A DNA stretch of 64,000 bases from an uncultured Winogradskyella sp. (GTDB lineage: Bacteria; Bacteroidota; Bacteroidia; Flavobacteriales; Flavobacteriaceae): positions 434,001 to 498,000 of the forward strand of contig NZ_CANMIW010000002.1 in NCBI RefSeq assembly GCF_947498005.1, in the 5' to 3' direction. A model generated the notes under the pieces. That model was given only the letters and a program-made list of their open reading frames with translations. It was not told where the DNA came from and ran no database searches. The translations under genes and the position numbers were made by a program. The stretch's first letter is position 1, and every line of letters starts with the position of its first letter. Positions 17,779 through 26,436 of the stretch are shown here, piece by piece.

Positions 17779-18459
17779 TTACGAGCCCTTTTTTTGGGCT
17801 CGTAACATTTCACGTTTTCCAGGAGGTCCAGGTAAGCGCTCAACAATAAAACCAACAGCTTGCATAGCACGTCTTACACTTCCTTTAGCAGAATACGTTA
17901 CTAAAACACCATTGTCTTGTAAGGCGTTATACATTATTTTAAAAATATCTTCGGTCCATAAATCGGGTTGAACGCGAGCACCAAAAGCATCAAAATAAAT
18001 GATGTTGTAAGCATTGACAGCTGTGATATCTTTGAAGAATTTTTCCTGTTTTTCTAATTTAAAATCTGGAGTGATATCGTGTGTTGTTTCCCAAGACGTA
18101 CTGTGTAATTTATTAAAAACGGCTTCGTGAGGTTTAGAAATTAATTCCACATAATTAAGCTGGTTAATTTCTTCAAGCTGAACAGGATAGGCTTCAACAC
18201 CAGTATAATTGAGTTTTAACTTCAATTTTTCGGCTTCAATCAAGGTTAAAAACGCATTGAGACCTGTGCCGAAACCAATTTCTAAAATGGAAATGGGTTT
18301 AGATTCTGAAACAAATTCAGAATAAAAAAGCAAACCATGTTTTAAAAATACGTGGTTTGCTTCTTGTATGGCACCATGAATGGAATGGTATTGCTCGTTC
18401 CAATCTTCTATTTGAATGGTTTTAGAACCATCTGAGGTGGTAATTATTTTTCGTTTCAA
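17779..18459 (-). CDS. mnmD: MnmD, tRNA mnm5s2U34 methyltransferase (standalone)
   Basis: 226 aa. It has the MnmD/MnmC N-domain pattern: SIHGAIQEANHVFLKHGL, the SAM-binding glycine loop ILEIGFGTGLNAFL, IIYFDAFGARVQPDLWT, and YSAKGSVRRAMQAVGF with PGPPGKREM near the end. MnmD uses S-adenosylmethionine to methylate nm5s2U at the wobble base of tRNA to mnm5s2U. No FAD oxidase domain is fused, unlike enterobacterial MnmC. The stop overlaps a perfect 14-bp inverted repeat (17775-17788 with 17796-17809). It starts one base after the stop of the upstream lipoprotein gene, so the two are probably co-transcribed. Confidence 0.9.
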   Translation of the reverse strand: MKRKIITTSDGSKTIQIEDWNEQYHSIHGAIQEANHVFLKHGLLFYSEFVSESKPISILEIGFGTGLNAFLTLIEAEKLKLKLNYTGVEAYPVQLEEINQLNYVELISKPHEAVFNKLHSTSWETTHDITPDFKLEKQEKFFKDITAVNAYNIIYFDAFGARVQPDLWTEDIFKIMYNALQDNGVLVTYSAKGSVRRAMQAVGFIVERLPGPPGKREMLRAQKKGS

Positions 18460-18460
18460 T

Positions 18461-18919
18461 TTATTGAATCAATAGTTTTTTAATCTTTGGAATTGGTCCT
18501 GTACATTCTGTTTTATGGCAACCTAAACAATTATTAATTGATGCATTGTAACGTTCTTTTAAATCTACGTTAGAGATGGTATCTATAATGGTTTGTTGCG
18601 ACTCAATAAATACATTTACAAAACTATTCCAAGCAGCTGTTCTGCCTTTTTTATCAGTCATTTCTGCCGAGTGTAATTTAGCTAAATCCAAAGGCAAATG
18701 CGTTGGTGTTTCGCCAGCTATAATTTGTGCTTTTAACTGTTGGTTATAAGCATACATGGCATTCATGAAATTCGCCATTTCAGAAGGTTGATACATATCG
18801 TATTCAACCACTTTCTTAGTAGTTGATTCAGCTACTTTTTCCTCGTTTTTACAATTTATTAAGAGTAGAAATGAAAATAAAAATAAACTGAGATATTTAT
18901 TGTTGTAATAAAACGCCAT
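18461..18919 (-). CDS. Lipoprotein with a single c-type heme motif
   Basis: About 152 aa from the ATG at 18919 (an ATG seven codons upstream is possible). The leader ends LLLINCKN, a lipoprotein signal. The last 25 residues contain NNCLGCHKTECTG, a CxxCH heme-attachment motif, so this is a predicted lipid-anchored cytochrome c-like protein. The rest is helical, with LHSAEMTDKKGRTAAW. The 5' end overlaps the DUF4920 gene by 23 bases and the stop is one base from the mnmD start region, so the three genes probably form an operon. Confidence 0.65.
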   Translation of the reverse strand: MAFYYNNKYLSLFLFSFLLLINCKNEEKVAESTTKKVVEYDMYQPSEMANFMNAMYAYNQQLKAQIIAGETPTHLPLDLAKLHSAEMTDKKGRTAAWNSFVNVFIESQQTIIDTISNVDLKERYNASINNCLGCHKTECTGPIPKIKKLLIQ

Positions 18920-19397
18920 CTGCTTCAAAACGGTATTCAAACTTAGGTTCTGTTATTTTATTTACTTCTTCTTCAGATTTTCCAGCATCTTCTGCGTAAT
19001 GTCTTAATTCATCAACAGAAGTTTCAGATACAAAAGCTTTACCGTGAATTACAACTTCGCCTTCAGCATTTAAAGGCATAAAAAAACCGTAATCTTTAAA
19101 TTTCACCATGACTTCTTCTGAACCAGCATCAATAGTCATCCAACACCCTTTTTTAGAACAAACTTCAATTATTTCCCCTTTCATTTTAGAATTAATAGTG
19201 TCGCCAACTTTTAAACCTTTGTAATGTTCCATCATTCGCTCAGGAGAAAGTGCATCATTATCTGTGATTTCTTTACCAAAAGATGCGTAGGCAATTTCTT
19301 TAGTAGCTTCTTCGCTAGTGTCAACCTCAGTTTTAGTTTCGTTTTTGCATGAAAACAGGGCGAAACAAATTGCGGATAGTAAAATTATTTTTTTCAT
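18897..19397 (-). CDS. DUF4920 lipoprotein
   Basis: 166 aa. The leader ends CFALFSCKN, a lipoprotein signal. It has the DUF4920 core: GKEITDNDALSPE, GDTINSKMKGEIIEVCSKKGCWMTI, VKFKDYGFFMP, and GEVVIHGKAFV. The conserved C-x-K-K-G-C-W is a possible metal or redox site. Function is unknown. It probably leads the operon with the cytochrome-like lipoprotein and mnmD. Confidence 0.85.
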   Translation of the reverse strand: MKKIILLSAICFALFSCKNETKTEVDTSEEATKEIAYASFGKEITDNDALSPERMMEHYKGLKVGDTINSKMKGEIIEVCSKKGCWMTIDAGSEEVMVKFKDYGFFMPLNAEGEVVIHGKAFVSETSVDELRHYAEDAGKSEEEVNKITEPKFEYRFEADGVLLQQ

Positions 19398-19486
19398 TAT
19401 TGATAGATTTTTTATTGAATAATTATCGATTTGTAAATTTAAACAATTTTAAGGAATATTACTTTTTTTTAACGCTGTCGATTATG

Positions 19487-19494
19487 TATTTTTG
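19487..19494 (+). promoter_or_regulatory. TAnnTTTG promoter element for ilvE
   Basis: TATTTTTG lies 20 bases before the ilvE ATG, giving a leader of about 14 nt. Confidence 0.6.
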
Positions 19495-19514
19495 TTGCTA
19501 AACATCATTTAATT

Positions 19515-20588
19515 ATGGCTATTCAGACACAGAATATTAGCATTGAAAAATCTGAAACTACAAAGATTAATAGTGTAGATTTTAGTAAACTAGATTTTGG
19601 AAAAGTTTTTACTGACCATATGTTTGTCTGTGATTACGAAAATGGCGAATGGCAAGCACCTAAAATTATGCCCTACCAAGCGATGACTTTTGAGCCGTCT
19701 GCTCGGGTTTTTCATTATGGTCAAGCTGTTTTTGAAGGTATGAAAGCTTATAAGGATAATGATGGAAAAGTTTTTCTTTTTAGACCAAAGCAGAATTTTG
19801 ATAGAATAAATAAATCATCAGAACGTTTGGCCATGCCTGCTTTTCCTGAAAATTATTTTTTTGAAGGTTTAGAAGCCTTATTAAAATTAGATAATGATTG
19901 GATTAAACCAGGAATTGGTAACTCGTTATATATACGCCCTTTTGTAATTGCAACCGAACCAGCTATTTCGGCTTCACCTGCAAATACTTATCGTTTTATG
20001 ATTATCTGTTCACCAGCACAATCGTATTATAACTCACCAGTACGTGTATTGGTTGCAGAGCAATTTAGTAGATCTGCAAATGGAGGTGTTGGTGCTGCAA
20101 AAGCGGCTGGAAACTATGCTGCACAATTTTATCCTACAAGTTTAGCGCAGAAGGAAGGGTTTCAGCAAATAATCTGGACAGATGCTGATACGCATTCATA
20201 TCTTGAAGAAGCAGGAACAATGAATGTGTTTTTTAGAGTGAATGACAAGTTGATTACCGCACCAGTTAGTGATCGTATTTTAGATGGTATTACACGTAAG
20301 AGTATTATTCAATTAGCTGAAGATTTAGGAATTACCTGCGAAGTAAGACAAGTAAAAGTTGATGAAATTAAGCAAGCTGCAAAAGCTGGCAGTCTTAAAG
20401 AAGTATTTGGAGCAGGTACAGCAGCTGTAATCAGTGAGATTTCTGCATTTCAGCATAATGAGGAATTATTTGAAATTTCTGGTGTTGGAGCAGAGGATTC
20501 TTATGCTAAATTGTTTAAACAAACTTTATTGAATATACAGTATAATGTATCTGAAGATAAACATGGGTGGAGACGTGAAGTTAAATAA
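19515..20588 (+). CDS. ilvE: Branched-chain amino acid aminotransferase
   Basis: 357 aa, the usual length of the eukaryote-like branch of the family. The PLP lysine is K196 within GGVGAAKAAGNYA. Other family features are FHYGQAVFEGMKAY, LYIRPFVIATE, TMNVFFRV and the C-terminal phosphate-binding GAGTAAVISE. It catalyses the last step of leucine, isoleucine and valine synthesis, or the first step of their breakdown, with 2-oxoglutarate/glutamate as partner. Cytosolic. It has its own promoter and a strong terminator, so it is monocistronic. Confidence 0.95.
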   Translation: MAIQTQNISIEKSETTKINSVDFSKLDFGKVFTDHMFVCDYENGEWQAPKIMPYQAMTFEPSARVFHYGQAVFEGMKAYKDNDGKVFLFRPKQNFDRINKSSERLAMPAFPENYFFEGLEALLKLDNDWIKPGIGNSLYIRPFVIATEPAISASPANTYRFMIICSPAQSYYNSPVRVLVAEQFSRSANGGVGAAKAAGNYAAQFYPTSLAQKEGFQQIIWTDADTHSYLEEAGTMNVFFRVNDKLITAPVSDRILDGITRKSIIQLAEDLGITCEVRQVKVDEIKQAAKAGSLKEVFGAGTAAVISEISAFQHNEELFEISGVGAEDSYAKLFKQTLLNIQYNVSEDKHGWRREVK

Positions 20589-20618
20589 TACGCTCTTTAG
20601 ATATATACTTACATAAAA

Positions 20619-20645
20619 AAAAGCAGCCAAATGGCTGCTTTTTCT
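20619..20645. terminator. Bidirectional terminator between ilvE and the MazG-like gene
   Basis: AAAAGCAGCCA / TGGCTGCTTTT stem with A and T tracts on both sides. It lies between two convergent genes. Confidence 0.9.
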
Positions 20646-21030
20646 ATGATTCTAAAATCTCTTTTATGTTGGGTTTAAAATAGTTTGGGCCTTTTAAAAC
20701 TTTGCCATCTTCTCGGTAAATTGGTTCACCATCAGCGCCTAATTTACTCATATTACTGCGTTGTATTTCTTCAAAAACTTCTTCTATTTTGTGCTGCATA
20801 CCATGTTCTATAATAGTACCACATAAAATATAAAGCATATCGCCTAATGCATCAGCGACTTCAACCAAGTCATTGGATTTTGCTGCTTCTAGATATTCTT
20901 CGTTTTCCTCTCGCATAAGTTCATAACGCAATAAGTTTTTGTCTAGACCAAGGTCTGCTTTTGGAGTTTCGCGATGTCCTATCTTAAAAGCTGTATGAAA
21001 AGCTTTAACTGCATTAATTTTGTCTTGCAT
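20644..21030 (-). CDS. MazG-like all-alpha nucleoside triphosphate pyrophosphohydrolase
   Basis: 128 aa, all helical. The metal-binding pattern is REENEEYLEA followed by EVADALGDMLYILCGT (ExxE...ExxD), as in MazG/HisE-type pyrophosphohydrolases, which split NTPs or dNTPs into the monophosphate and pyrophosphate. The C-terminus GADGEPIYREDGKVLKGPNY is typical of the bacterial group with this architecture. It could clean up non-canonical nucleotides. Monocistronic. Confidence 0.8.
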   Translation of the reverse strand: MQDKINAVKAFHTAFKIGHRETPKADLGLDKNLLRYELMREENEEYLEAAKSNDLVEVADALGDMLYILCGTIIEHGMQHKIEEVFEEIQRSNMSKLGADGEPIYREDGKVLKGPNYFKPNIKEILES

Positions 21031-21032
21031 AG

Positions 21033-21056
21033 TTGTTGGTTTAATTCCTATTTTTG
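21033..21056 (+). promoter_or_regulatory. Promoter of the small membrane protein gene
   Basis: TTG at 21033-21035 and TATTTTTG at 21049-21056 resemble the Bacteroidota -33/-7 pair, although the spacing is short. The -7 element covers a TTG codon at 21054, which argues that translation starts at the ATG at 21072 instead. Confidence 0.5.
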
Positions 21057-21071
21057 CATAAAAATAAGAAG

Positions 21072-21257
21072 ATGTTTAGTACTGGTCAATTGATTTTTGG
21101 AATATTATTTTTTATAGCTTTCGTAATTATTGTAGGTTACCAGTATCGTAAAGATCTTAAACTACATAGAAAATATTATAAAGGTACTATTTGGATTCTA
21201 CTTGCCTTTATAGGTTTTATTGGTATGATCGCTGCTATTAAGTTTATATTTATGTAA
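21072..21257 (+). CDS. Small two-helix membrane protein
   Basis: 61 aa from the ATG at 21072. Two hydrophobic segments (about residues 5-23 and 38-59) are separated by a basic loop YRKDLKLHRKYYKG. I do not recognise a family. Small proteins like this are common in flavobacteria and may be membrane-associated partners of unknown complexes. It stands alone between two minus-strand genes. Confidence 0.6.
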   Translation: MFSTGQLIFGILFFIAFVIIVGYQYRKDLKLHRKYYKGTIWILLAFIGFIGMIAAIKFIFM

Positions 21258-21278
21258 GTTAAATATTAACAAAAAAAA

Positions 21279-21299
21279 AGCAGCCATTTAATGACTGCT
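21279..21299 (-). terminator. Terminator of the YceI gene
   Basis: AGCAG / CTGCT stem, extended by CATT/AATG across a mismatch, with a run of T on the minus strand (A at 21271-21279). Confidence 0.7.
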
Positions 21300-21328
21300 C
21301 TCTCTTTACAACATAAATATAATTATGC

Positions 21329-21982
21329 TTAAGCTTTTGTTGCCGTTAAGGTAACCTTCATTTCAATATCATCATTAATAAATTTATCTCCTAAATTATC
21401 AAAGAATGATTTTGAACCATACTCAACATTCCACTTAGAACGGTCAATAGTAAAGGTTTCACTAGTTAGAGCAATCATATCATCTTTAATTTCTGTAGTT
21501 ACAGGGAAACTGATATTATTTGTAGCTTCTTTTATCATTAAATTTCCCGAAAGCATGGTTTTGCCTTCTACAGTTTCAATACCTGTAATTTCAAATTTAG
21601 CTGTTGGGTGTTTTTCAACGTTAAAAAAGTCAGCATTTTTTAAATGACCAACAAGTTTAGCGTTACCTTCTTCTTCAGCAGGAATATCACTAACAACAAT
21701 ACTATTCATATCAATTGTAAAACTTCCACTTTCAATAGTTTCACCGTTAATATCTATAGTACCTTCAGATATTGCAATCGTTCCAAAGTGAGAACCGGTT
21801 GGCTTAAAACCTTTCCAGCTAATACTAGATTCTTCAGTGTTTACGTTATAGGTTGTAGCTGAGACTTCAGCAACGGCAGCTTCTTCAGCCTTCGTTGTTT
21901 CAGCTTCTTTAGCTTTGTCTCCACAGCTTACAAATGTTATTATAGTAATTAATGTAAAAATTTTAAAAAATTGGCTTTTCAT
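21329..21982 (-). CDS. YceI-family lipoprotein
   Basis: 217 aa. The leader ends ITFVSCGDK, a lipoprotein signal. A linker rich in Ala and Glu is followed by the YceI domain: ESSISWKGFKPTGSHFGTI, SGSFTIDMNSIVVSDI, HLKNADFFNVEKHPTAKFE, and TIDRSKWNVEYGS. YceI is a lipocalin-like barrel that binds polyisoprenoids or other amphiphiles in the periplasm. The lipid anchor would hold it on a membrane face. A TACCTTTG -7 element lies upstream at 22017-22024. Confidence 0.9.
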   Translation of the reverse strand: MKSQFFKIFTLITIITFVSCGDKAKEAETTKAEEAAVAEVSATTYNVNTEESSISWKGFKPTGSHFGTIAISEGTIDINGETIESGSFTIDMNSIVVSDIPAEEEGNAKLVGHLKNADFFNVEKHPTAKFEITGIETVEGKTMLSGNLMIKEATNNISFPVTTEIKDDMIALTSETFTIDRSKWNVEYGSKSFFDNLGDKFINDDIEMKVTLTATKA

Positions 21983-22016
21983 ATCAATGTTTTTTTATGA
22001 GTTAGTTAATGTTAAA

Positions 22017-22024
22017 CAAAGGTA
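22017..22024 (-). promoter_or_regulatory. TAnnTTTG element for the YceI gene
   Basis: The minus strand reads TACCTTTG, ending 35 bases before the ATG at 21982. Confidence 0.5.
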
Positions 22025-22069
22025 GGTAATAGTAAGGTGAAATTATGATAAAAAAATGTTAATGACATT

Positions 22070-22101
22070 TTGACATTTTTATAATAATGGCAGTACTTTT
22101 G
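22070..22101 (+). promoter_or_regulatory. Promoter of grpE-dnaJ
   Basis: TTG at 22070-22072, a 21-base gap, and TACTTTTG at 22094-22101 match the Bacteroidota -33/-7 consensus. It lies 36 bases before the grpE ATG. No CIRCE-type inverted repeat was seen. Confidence 0.7.
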
Positions 22102-22136
22102 CCAATTCTAAATCAAAGATTTAAATAGAACTCAAA

Positions 22137-22688
22137 ATGAGTAAAAAAGATAAGAATACAAAAGTAGAAGAACCACAAGTTGAGGATCAGGCTACAACAA
22201 CAGCAGAGGCTGATGCAGAAATTCAAGAAAAACGTTCTCCAGAGGAGCAATTGCAAGATCAATTGGTTGCAGAGAAGGATAAATTTATGCGATTGTTTGC
22301 TGAATTTGAAAACTACAAAAAGCGTACAACAAAAGAGCGCATAGAATTGTTTAAAACTGCTAGTCAGGATGTAATGGTTTCTATGTTACCTGTTTTAGAC
22401 GACTTTGAGCGTGCATTGATGCATATTGAAGACGATAAAGAGGCAGAAGAGCTAAGAAAAGGTGTTTTATTGATATACAATAAATTGGTAAACACTTTAG
22501 AACAGAAGGGACTCTCTAAAATAGCAGTGAACAAAGGTGATACATTTAACGCTGATGATCATGAAGCAATTACGCAAATCCCAGCACCATCAGACGATTT
22601 AAAAGGAAAAATTATTGATGTTGTAGAACACGGTTACAAATTGGGAGATAAAGTAATTCGTTTTCCTAAAGTCGTTATAGGGCAATAA
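22137..22688 (+). CDS. grpE: GrpE, DnaK nucleotide exchange factor
   Basis: 183 aa. A charged, low-complexity N-terminus leads into the long coiled coil, then RLFAEFENYKKRTTKERIEL, PVLDDFERAL and the C-terminal beta part NADDHEAITQIP and VEHGYKLGDKVIRFPKVVIGQ. It releases ADP from DnaK as part of the Hsp70 cycle. It lies 49 bases before dnaJ, in one operon. Confidence 0.95.
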   Translation: MSKKDKNTKVEEPQVEDQATTTAEADAEIQEKRSPEEQLQDQLVAEKDKFMRLFAEFENYKKRTTKERIELFKTASQDVMVSMLPVLDDFERALMHIEDDKEAEELRKGVLLIYNKLVNTLEQKGLSKIAVNKGDTFNADDHEAITQIPAPSDDLKGKIIDVVEHGYKLGDKVIRFPKVVIGQ

Positions 22689-22737
22689 AATCTATAATAC
22701 GAGTTCCAAATATTTGTGAAACGAAGAAATTAAGTTG

Positions 22738-23859
22738 ATGAAAGAAGATTATTACGAAGTATTAGGCATAAGTAAAGGTGCAACAGCAGGAGAGATAAAA
22801 AAGGCGTATCGTAAGATGGCTTTAAAATATCATCCAGATAAAAATCCTGATGATAGCAGTGCTGAAGAAAAATTTAAGAAAGCAGCCGAAGCTTACGAAG
22901 TTTTAAGTGATGCTGACAAAAAAGCACGTTATGATCAATTTGGTCACCAAGCCTTTGACGGTAATGGTGGAGGTGGCTTCGGTGGAGGCGGAATGAATAT
23001 GGATGACATCTTTAGTCAATTCGGAGATATTTTCGGAGGTGGCTTTGGAGGAGGTGGATTCAGTGGCTTCGGTGGAGGCGGTAGACAACGTGTTGTTAAA
23101 GGAAGTAATTTGCGTATTCGTGTTACTTTATCTTTAGAAGATATTGCTAATGGCGTAGAAAAGAAAATAAAAGTAAAACGTAAAATACAAGCGCCAGATA
23201 CAACTTATAAAACGTGTGAAACTTGTAATGGGACTGGTCAAGTGACTAGAGTTACCAATACTATTTTGGGTCGTATGCAAACTTCTGCAGCTTGTCCTAC
23301 ATGTGGTGGAGCCGGTCAGTCTATTGATAAAAAACCTTCAGATGCAGATGCACAAGGGTTAAAAGTATCAGAAGAAACAGTTACTGTTAAAATACCAGCA
23401 GGTGTCGTTGATGGTATGCAATTAAAAGTTACAGGAAAAGGTAACGACGCACCAGGTAATGGTATTGCCGGAGATTTATTGGTTGCTATACAAGAAGAAG
23501 AGCATGCGACATTAAAACGCGAAGGCGATAATTTACATTACGATATGTATGTGAGTTTACCAGATGCTGTATTAGGAAATTCTAAAGAAATAGATACTGT
23601 TACTGGTAAAGTAAGAATAAAAATAGAACCAGGTGTTCAGTCTGGTAAAATCTTAAGATTAAGAGGTAAAGGAATACCAAGTATTAATGGTTACGGAAAA
23701 GGTGATTTGTTAGTGCATGTAAACGTCTGGACACCAAAGACTTTAAGTAAAAAACAAAAAGCATTTTTTGAAAGCATGAGAGAAGATGAGCATTTTGAGC
23801 CTAAACCAGAAAGCTCGGATAAATCTTTTTTTGAAAAAGTAAAAGATATGTTTTCATAA
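22738..23859 (+). CDS. dnaJ: DnaJ, Hsp40 co-chaperone with a two-motif zinc finger
   Basis: 373 aa from the ATG at 22738 (a TTG codon lies just before it). It has the J domain with HPD at about residues 33-35, a Gly/Phe-rich segment (about 70-115), and the C-terminal substrate-binding barrels. The zinc region keeps only two CxxCxGxG motifs, CETCNGTG (from C160) and CPTCGGAG (from C186), where classical DnaJ has four; it corresponds to zinc centre II only. From memory this reduced form is usual in flavobacteria. It delivers clients to DnaK and stimulates its ATPase. Confidence 0.95.
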   Translation: MKEDYYEVLGISKGATAGEIKKAYRKMALKYHPDKNPDDSSAEEKFKKAAEAYEVLSDADKKARYDQFGHQAFDGNGGGGFGGGGMNMDDIFSQFGDIFGGGFGGGGFSGFGGGGRQRVVKGSNLRIRVTLSLEDIANGVEKKIKVKRKIQAPDTTYKTCETCNGTGQVTRVTNTILGRMQTSAACPTCGGAGQSIDKKPSDADAQGLKVSEETVTVKIPAGVVDGMQLKVTGKGNDAPGNGIAGDLLVAIQEEEHATLKREGDNLHYDMYVSLPDAVLGNSKEIDTVTGKVRIKIEPGVQSGKILRLRGKGIPSINGYGKGDLLVHVNVWTPKTLSKKQKAFFESMREDEHFEPKPESSDKSFFEKVKDMFS

Positions 23860-23892
23860 TAGGCTTCTTTTTAAGAAAAAATACTATATTTG

Positions 23893-23932
23893 AATTATCG
23901 CTAATAATAATTGGCGATAATTTTTCTTTTTC
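23893..23932 (+). terminator. First terminator after dnaJ
   Basis: AATTATCGC / GCGATAATT stem with a 12-base loop, followed by T-rich sequence. A TATATTTG element lies immediately before it (23885-23892), so a very short transcript could also start here. Confidence 0.8.
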
Positions 23933-23945
23933 ATAGCAATTTTTT

Positions 23946-23983
23946 CCCATCCTTGTCTAACCATAAGGGTGGGTTTTGTTTTT
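23946..23983 (+). terminator. Second terminator after dnaJ
   Basis: CCCATCCTT (23946-23954) / AAGGGTGGG (23965-23973) stem, then TTTTGTTTTTG. Together with the hairpin just upstream it forms a tandem terminator. The remaining 200 bases up to 24189 are AT-rich and hold only a weak TATCTTTA element at 24150-24157 for the next operon. Confidence 0.8.
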
Positions 23984-24189
23984 GTAGTCGTTACTATAAA
24001 TATCAATAATTTATGCTTCGGTTCGTTAGATTTAGTGTATATTCTTCATAATACAATTATCAGAACTAATTATTTTTTAGACCTATTTTTGATTAATTAA
24101 ATTTAATACAAATTGTATGGTATAATTATTCAATATCTATTACATTTAATATCTTTACGTAATAACCAAACCCTAAAATTTAGTTTTGT

Positions 24190-25116
24190 ATGAATGACTT
24201 GTTAGTTGCTAATTCCGTTTCTAAAAATTTCGGAAAGTTTAAAGCACTAAATGAAGTATCTATTGCTGTGCCAAAAGGTAGCATATTTGGATTACTTGGT
24301 CCAAACGGAGCAGGTAAAACCACGTTAATAAGAATTATTAACCAAATAACAATGCCAGATCAAGGTACTGTTCTTTTAGATGGTCAGCCATTAAAACCAG
24401 AACATATTAGAGATATTGGTTACCTGCCAGAGGAGCGAGGCTTGTACAAGTCTATGAAAGTTGGTGAACAATGTCTGTATTTGGCACAATTGAAAGGGTT
24501 GAGTAAGACTGAGGCTAAAAAGCGATTAAAGTATTGGTTCGAAAAATTAGAAATTGGAGATTGGTGGAACAAAAAAATACAAGAACTAAGTAAAGGGCAA
24601 GCTCAAAAAATTCAGTTTGTTGTTACTGTATTGCATCAACCAAAATTATTGATTTTTGATGAACCGTTTTCTGGTTTTGATCCTATTAATGCAAATCTGA
24701 TTAAGGACGAAATTTTACAATTAAGAGAGGAAGGTGCAACAGTCATCTTTTCTACACATAGAATGGAGTCTGTGGAAGAATTATGTGACCATATTGCATT
24801 AATACATAAATCTAACAAAATTTTAGACGGAAAGTTAAATGACATTAAACGTCAAAATAAGACAAATACTTTTGAGGTAGGTTTAGAGTCATTAGATAAG
24901 GATAGAGTTTTTGCTGAAATTCAGGATAAATTTGAAGTGCTTCCGGCAACATTTAGAAATTTAAATGATGATATTAAATTAAATATTAAGTTAGGAGAAC
25001 ACAATTCTCCCAACGATTTACTTTCATTTTTAACATCTAGAGCACAAGTGCATCACTTTGTAGAAGTTATACCTTCTGCTAGTGATATTTTTATTCAAAC
25101 AATAAAAAATAATTAA
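24190..25116 (+). CDS. ABC transporter ATP-binding protein (NatA-like)
   Basis: 308 aa. Walker A is GPNGAGKTT, the signature region is ELSKGQAQKIQF, Walker B is LLIFDEPFSGFDP, and the H-loop is STHRMES. The C-terminal 80 residues are the DUF4162-like extension common to this exporter group. It powers the ABC-2-type permease encoded two bases downstream; such pairs export sodium, drugs or lipids, and the substrate is not evident. It is the first gene of a five-gene operon running to 29384. Confidence 0.85.
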   Translation: MNDLLVANSVSKNFGKFKALNEVSIAVPKGSIFGLLGPNGAGKTTLIRIINQITMPDQGTVLLDGQPLKPEHIRDIGYLPEERGLYKSMKVGEQCLYLAQLKGLSKTEAKKRLKYWFEKLEIGDWWNKKIQELSKGQAQKIQFVVTVLHQPKLLIFDEPFSGFDPINANLIKDEILQLREEGATVIFSTHRMESVEELCDHIALIHKSNKILDGKLNDIKRQNKTNTFEVGLESLDKDRVFAEIQDKFEVLPATFRNLNDDIKLNIKLGEHNSPNDLLSFLTSRAQVHHFVEVIPSASDIFIQTIKNN

Positions 25117-25118
25117 GG

Positions 25119-26432
25119 ATGAATCACTTACCATTAATTATAAAACGTGAATATTTCACAAAGGTGAAGAATAAATCATTTGTGATTATGACTTTTTTAA
25201 GTCCGCTTATAATGATTGCTCTAATTGCCGTAGTCGCTTATTTATCTCAATTAAATAATGATAAGCAACGAACCATTTCTATTTTAGATGAAACGGGTTA
25301 TTTAAAAGATGTTTTTCAAAATACGGATAACACTACATATACAAAGTTAAATGGTCTTGAATTGGAAGACGCATTGATTCTAGTAAAGGAAAAGGAGGAT
25401 TATGGCTTGCTACACATTGCAAAAGTAGATTCTTTAAGTGTATTTGCGGATAATGTAAAATTCTATTCAGAAGATTCACCTTCCCTTAGTATTATGTCTG
25501 GACTGGAGCAAAAAATAGAAAAACGATTACGAGAAATGAAGCTTCAAAAAGATGGCGTTTCAATAGCACAAATTGAAGCCTCTAAAACTAATATAGAAAT
25601 ACAGCAAGAGAGTTTTGAAGGTGAAAAAAGTTCTAAAATAGATAATGTTGTAAAATTAGCATTTGGTGGCGCTGCAGGTTACTTGTTATTTATGTTTATT
25701 ATCATTTATGGTAATATGATAATGCGCAGTGTAATTGAAGAAAAAACAAGTAGAATTATAGAGGTTATTATTTCGTCTGTAAAACCCATTCAGCTTATGA
25801 TGGGTAAAATAATTGGTACATCTTTGGCAGGTGTTACTCAATTTGTAATTTGGGTAATCTTGGGAGGTGTTTTAATGGTTGTTGTATCAACGATTTTTGG
25901 AATTGATTTAACGCAGGTGCAAACACCACAGCAAGAAATGATGAACCAAGCGATACAAGCTGAAGGAGCGCAAGCGATGGCTGAGAATTTAATAGTTGCT
26001 ATAGGTAATTTGCCAATGACCAACTTAATAATTGCATTTATGTTTTTCTTCATTGGTGGTTATTTACTTTATAGCTCGCTATATGCAGCTATTGGTGCAG
26101 CAGTGGATAATGAAACAGATACGCAACAATTTATGCTGCCTATTTTAATGCCACTAATTTTAGCCGTTTACGTTGGTGTTTTTACAGTTATTGAAGATCC
26201 ACATGGAACAGTCTCAACAGTATTTTCATTTATTCCATTAACGTCACCCGTTGTTATGTTAATGCGTATTCCGTTTGGTGTACCGCTTTGGCAACAAGGA
26301 TTGTCATTGTTGTTGTTAATTGGGACTTTCATTTTAGCAGTGTGGTTTGCGGCTAAAATTTATAGAGTAGGAATTTTAATGTATGGTAAAAAACCAACTT
26401 ATAAGGAATTATTTAAATGGTTGAAATATTAA
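25119..26432 (+). CDS. ABC-2 type permease (NatB-like)
   Basis: 437 aa. One N-terminal membrane helix (about residues 20-45) is followed by an extracytoplasmic region of about 140 residues and then five or six helices from about residue 180 on. The VIEEKTSRIIEVIISSVKP segment is the ABC-2 family hallmark. It starts two bases after the ATPase stop, and the two form one transporter. Confidence 0.85.
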   Translation: MNHLPLIIKREYFTKVKNKSFVIMTFLSPLIMIALIAVVAYLSQLNNDKQRTISILDETGYLKDVFQNTDNTTYTKLNGLELEDALILVKEKEDYGLLHIAKVDSLSVFADNVKFYSEDSPSLSIMSGLEQKIEKRLREMKLQKDGVSIAQIEASKTNIEIQQESFEGEKSSKIDNVVKLAFGGAAGYLLFMFIIIYGNMIMRSVIEEKTSRIIEVIISSVKPIQLMMGKIIGTSLAGVTQFVIWVILGGVLMVVVSTIFGIDLTQVQTPQQEMMNQAIQAEGAQAMAENLIVAIGNLPMTNLIIAFMFFFIGGYLLYSSLYAAIGAAVDNETDTQQFMLPILMPLILAVYVGVFTVIEDPHGTVSTVFSFIPLTSPVVMLMRIPFGVPLWQQGLSLLLLIGTFILAVWFAAKIYRVGILMYGKKPTYKELFKWLKY

Positions 26433-26436
26433 CTTA

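Noticed and set aside
17775-17809. Perfect 14-bp hairpin at the end of mnmD as an intrinsic terminator
   Set aside because: No T tract follows on the minus strand, and the loop A/T run is within coding sequence; it is better explained by the repeat structure there.
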